From Microbacteriaceae bacterium (GTDB taxonomy: Bacteria > Actinomycetota > Actinomycetes > Actinomycetales > Microbacteriaceae): a DNA stretch of 54,305 nt. The position numbers and the translations under genes were made by a program. Numbering within the stretch: position 1 is the stretch's first letter; every line of letters starts with the position of its first letter. Positions 48,695 through 54,305 of the stretch are shown piece by piece. The notes under the pieces were generated by a model, which was not told the origin of the DNA, ran no database searches, and saw nothing but the letters and a program-made list of their open reading frames with translations. The stretch is from assembly GCA_025464975.1 (NCBI GenBank), contig JAODMT010000023.1, positions 1 to 54,305 of the forward strand, given 5' to 3'.

Positions 48695-48961
48695 CTATGC
48701 GGCTGGCTCGGCGAGAGCCTTGACGATGAGCTTGTCCTCGTTGATCTCGTGCATCGCAACAGACAGCGGCTTGTCATCGATCGTGGAATCCACGAGCGGT
48801 CCGACGTTGTCGAACAGGCTGCCTTCGTGCAGATCGGCGTAGTAGTCGTTGATCTGGCGAGCACGCTTCGAGGCGAAGATCACCAGGGCGTACTTCGAGT
48901 CCACCTTCGACAGCAGTTCGTCGATGGGCGGATCGATGATGCCTTTGGCGCGTTCAACCAT
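48695..48961 (-). CDS. rpoZ: DNA-directed RNA polymerase subunit omega
   Basis: An 88-residue omega subunit that helps assemble beta' into RNA polymerase. The core [35 protein letters not shown] is characteristic, as is the acidic [28 protein letters not shown] in Actinobacteria. ATG 48961 overlaps the end of gmk by 8 nt. The gmk-rpoZ pairing is conserved across bacteria. Confidence 0.95.
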   Translation of the reverse strand: MVERAKGIIDPPIDELLSKVDSKYALVIFASKRARQINDYYADLHEGSLFDNVGPLVDSTIDDKPLSVAMHEINEDKLIVKALAEPAA

Positions 48962-49880
48962 GCGTGGAACTCCTATAGTTTTTGGGGATTACCATCAAGT
49001 CTACGACCTCGCGGGCCGCGGTGCTCACTTCGGAATTGACAACGCGGAAATCGAACTCGTCCTGCGCCGCCAATTCGGCCTTCGCCGTCTCGAGTCTTCG
49101 CTGCTGTTCCGCGCTGTCTTCGGTGCCGCGGCCGATGAGCCGGCGAACCAGCTCCTCCCAGGTCGGGGGAAGCAAAAACACCAGCACGGCCTCGGGCATC
49201 ACCCGCCGAACGGATCGTGCTCCCTGCAGATCGATTTCAAGCAGCACGCTCTTGCCCGCGGCGAGGGCCTCGTCGATCGGTGCGCGTGGTGTGCCGTAGC
49301 GGAACGCGTTGTGAACGGTTGCCGTCTCGAGCATCTGCCCCGACGTTTCCAACCGGTCGAACTCCTCATCGCTGACGAAGAAGTAGTTGACGCCGTCGAC
49401 CTCGCCCGGTCTCGGCGCGCGAGTGGTGGCGGAGACCGAAAGGTGCACGTCGGGGTAGTTTTCCCGAATGTAGGTCGAAACCGTTCCCTTTCCGACAGCG
49501 GTCGGACCGGCGAGCACGACAAGGCGCGCCAGATCACGGGACCCGCCGCGGTTCTCCCGGTTGTCCAGCCACTCGAGCAGTTTGCGGCGCTGACGCACAC
49601 CGAGGCCGCCAACCCGCTTTGAATCGGCTATCCCGAGCTCTCGCATCGCCTTGGCGACGCGTGTCGGGCCGAGGGACGGGATGCTCGTGAGCAGTTCGCG
49701 AACCCGGAGGCTCGCCTCGGCGGCGGCCGGCGGGTCGGCCCAGGCCGTCTCGAGCACGTCGACGGCGCTGCGGGTGCGATCGTGAACGGCCAGTTTGACG
49801 GCGGCCCGCGCCCGACGCGCGGCGACGGCGGCGTGGGCGGCAGCGACCCTGTCGACCTCCGGCGGGGCTAGGCGCGGCAT
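48954..49880 (-). CDS. gmk: guanylate kinase with fused N-terminal integration host factor (mIHF-like) domain
   Basis: A 308-residue fusion, about 100 residues longer than an ordinary GMP kinase. Residues about 14-105 resemble actinobacterial mIHF: a helical [16 protein letters not shown] stretch, then the helix-hairpin-helix [32 protein letters not shown]. The kinase follows with P-loop [13 protein letters not shown], the GMP-site [23 protein letters not shown] and [24 protein letters not shown]. In Mycobacterium and Streptomyces mihF and gmk are separate neighbours, so here they appear joined. The ATG at 49880 overlaps pyrF by 13 nt; no start closer to the kinase is obviously better. Confidence 0.88.
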   Translation of the reverse strand: MPRLAPPEVDRVAAAHAAVAARRARAAVKLAVHDRTRSAVDVLETAWADPPAAAEASLRVRELLTSIPSLGPTRVAKAMRELGIADSKRVGGLGVRQRRKLLEWLDNRENRGGSRDLARLVVLAGPTAVGKGTVSTYIRENYPDVHLSVSATTRAPRPGEVDGVNYFFVSDEEFDRLETSGQMLETATVHNAFRYGTPRAPIDEALAAGKSVLLEIDLQGARSVRRVMPEAVLVFLLPPTWEELVRRLIGRGTEDSAEQQRRLETAKAELAAQDEFDFRVVNSEVSTAAREVVDLMVIPKNYRSSTHG

Positions 49881-50858
49881 GCGAAGACCTCGCCGGCTTG
49901 CGCCCGAATGGCCTCGGCTATTCGGTCCGGACCGGCCCGCAGGATGCTGCGGGAGGCGCTGACCACGGCGAACGGTGCCGACGGTCCGTACAGTGCGCCC
50001 AGGTCACCGAATCTGGCGCCCTGATGACCGAAGCCTGGCGCGAGAATGGGGGTCGCGGGCTCACCGACCGCGAGGTCGATGCCAAAGGCACCAAAGTCGA
50101 CCGTTGCCCCGAGCACGAGCCCGATGCTGCCGATGGTCACGCCTTCCGTCGACGCGGTACCGGTCGACTCGGTACCGGTCGACTCCCCGTCGCCGGTTGC
50201 CGGCGTGCCGTCCGTCGCGTTCTTTCGCCCGGCCTGCGCCGCATTCCACTCGCCCACGTCCTCGACGATACTCGCCGCGACCGACTTGCCGGCTCGAGCG
50301 CCGACGACGAGGGTCGCGGTCTGCACGGCGAGAGCCTCTGGGTTCGAGGTCGCGGCGAGCACGAAGAGTCCCTTGCCGGTTTCCTCGGCAAGTCGCATTG
50401 GCCGCTCGATCGATCCGACGCCCATGTAGGCGCTGATGGTGAGGGCGTCCGCCTCGAGCGGGCTCCCCGGGGTGAGCCACGCCTGTCCGTACGCCTCGAC
50501 GCTCGTGCCGAGGTCGCCGCGTTTCGCATCGGCGATCACGAGCAGTCCAGCGGCCCGTGCCGCAGCGAGCACGCTTTCCAGCGCACCGAACCCGGCCGCT
50601 CCGTACCGTTCGAAGAAGGCGACCTGTGGCTTGACGATGCCAACCGTGCCGACCGCGGCATCCACAACCCGGAGTCCGAACTCGCGCGCACCATCGGCGC
50701 TGTCCGCGAGCCCCCAGTCGGCGAGGAGGAAGGAATGCGGGTCGATGCCGACGCAGAGTTGCCCGTGGCGGTCGAAGGCCGAGCGGAGGCGGCCGCCGAA
50801 GCCGCCGGCCGCGGCGCCCTCAGTGGGGGCGCCGGGCCGATCGGGAGCGGCGGGCCGG

Positions 50859-50866
<8 letters not shown>
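49868..50866 (-). CDS. pyrF: orotidine 5'-phosphate decarboxylase, actinobacterial type 2
   Basis: A 332-residue OMP decarboxylase for the last step of UMP synthesis. The catalytic motif is [12 protein letters not shown] with Lys115; [25 protein letters not shown] and [11 protein letters not shown] support the type 2 family. The C-terminal APGFGHQGA phosphate site is present. An unusual Gly/Ser/Thr-rich insert (about residues 212-245, with [15 protein letters not shown]) interrupts the barrel before the VLGATV strand and comes from a 15-bp duplication. GTG or ATG start at 50866 overlaps carB by 8 nt; the stop overlaps gmk by 13 nt. Confidence 0.94.
50156..50185. repeat. perfect 15-bp tandem duplication in pyrF
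   Basis: GGTACCGGTCGACTC at 50156-50170 is repeated exactly at 50171-50185. It encodes the [10 protein letters not shown] part of the low-complexity insert. The lack of changes suggests a recent duplication. Confidence 0.92.
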
Positions 50867-54163
<3,297 letters not shown>

Positions 54164-54164
<1 letters not shown>

Positions 54165-54305
54165 TACTTCTTGTCCTCAGTCTTGGATTCGGTGGCAGTC
54201 TTTGTCTCTGGCTTTGCCGAAGCGTCCGCCATCAGCTCGATGAAGCGGTCGAAGAGGTAGGCGGCGTCGTGCGGTCCGGCTGCGGCTTCGGGGTGGTACT
54301 GCACC
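54164..54305 (-). CDS. carA: carbamoyl-phosphate synthase small subunit, C-terminal end (cut by window edge)
   Basis: The last 46 residues of the glutaminase subunit. [21 protein letters not shown] holds the catalytic His and Glu of the Cys-His-Glu triad (His353 and Glu355 in E. coli numbering). After the conserved end there is a Lys/Glu/Thr-rich tail ([21 protein letters not shown]), longer than in most CarA proteins. The TAA stop overlaps the carB start by one base (TAATG), so the two subunits are coupled. The 5' part is outside the window. Confidence 0.93.

Overview
The window looks like a chromosomal segment of a high-GC actinobacterium, most likely a Microbacteriaceae member. This rests on several things: an actinobacterial rpsA/polA/pdtaR neighbourhood; the gene order trpE, Trp-associated membrane protein, trpC, trpB, trpA, lgt, pyk, also known from Mycobacterium; a helicase-motif-poor PriA; an ANTAR response regulator; heavy use of GTG starts; and 1-13 nt gene overlaps. 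Nearly all genes lie on the minus strand, so transcription runs from the right edge to the left.

Left part (1-9.5 kb): the 5' part of rpsA, a TetR-type regulator, a pair made of a DUF4166 protein and a TIGR01777 epimerase, a DUF885 predicted metallopeptidase, HPr and a lone PTS IIA protein coupled to polA, a hotdog thioesterase, the antiterminator-type regulator pdtaR and a tRNA-Leu(CAA).

Accessory part (9.5-23.7 kb): next to the tRNA gene and before pyk is a non-core block. Its main element is a nine-gene, tightly overlapping operon: lipoprotein sugar-binding protein, RbsA-type double ATPase, two RbsC-type permeases, DeoR regulator, BtpA/SgcQ-family TIM barrel, M29 aminopeptidase, FGGY kinase and amidase. 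Combining sugar uptake and a sugar kinase with two amide-bond hydrolases and a BtpA protein is unusual, and this is the best candidate here for an undescribed catabolic system. After it come a SAM methyltransferase, an MFS exporter and a divergent TetR regulator with a palindromic operator candidate.

Central and right part (23.7-54.3 kb): core metabolism. In order along the coordinates these are pyk, gltD-gltB, lgt, trpA-trpB-trpC, a small HGxxPAAW-like membrane protein, a Trp-associated membrane protein, trpE, hisI-hisF-hisG-hisE, an FKBP, rpe, rsmB-fmt-priA-metK-coaBC-rpoZ, a guanylate kinase fused to an actinobacterial integration host factor domain, pyrF, carB and the 3' end of carA. Nitrogen assimilation (glt), carbamoyl phosphate and pyrimidine synthesis (car, pyrF), histidine and tryptophan synthesis, and one-carbon/SAM functions are therefore contiguous.

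Two sequence-level features stand out. Five separate genes (the Trp-associated membrane protein, hisI, rsmB, priA, pyrF) carry in-frame tandem repeats with a 15-bp period in flexible tails or linkers, while two intergenic regions carry tandem repeats of 17 bp and of 20-21 bp. The 5' half of carB and the carA tail also differ in codon choice from the rest of carB, suggesting a recombinant segment. No insertion sequence, integrase, CRISPR array or rRNA gene was seen.
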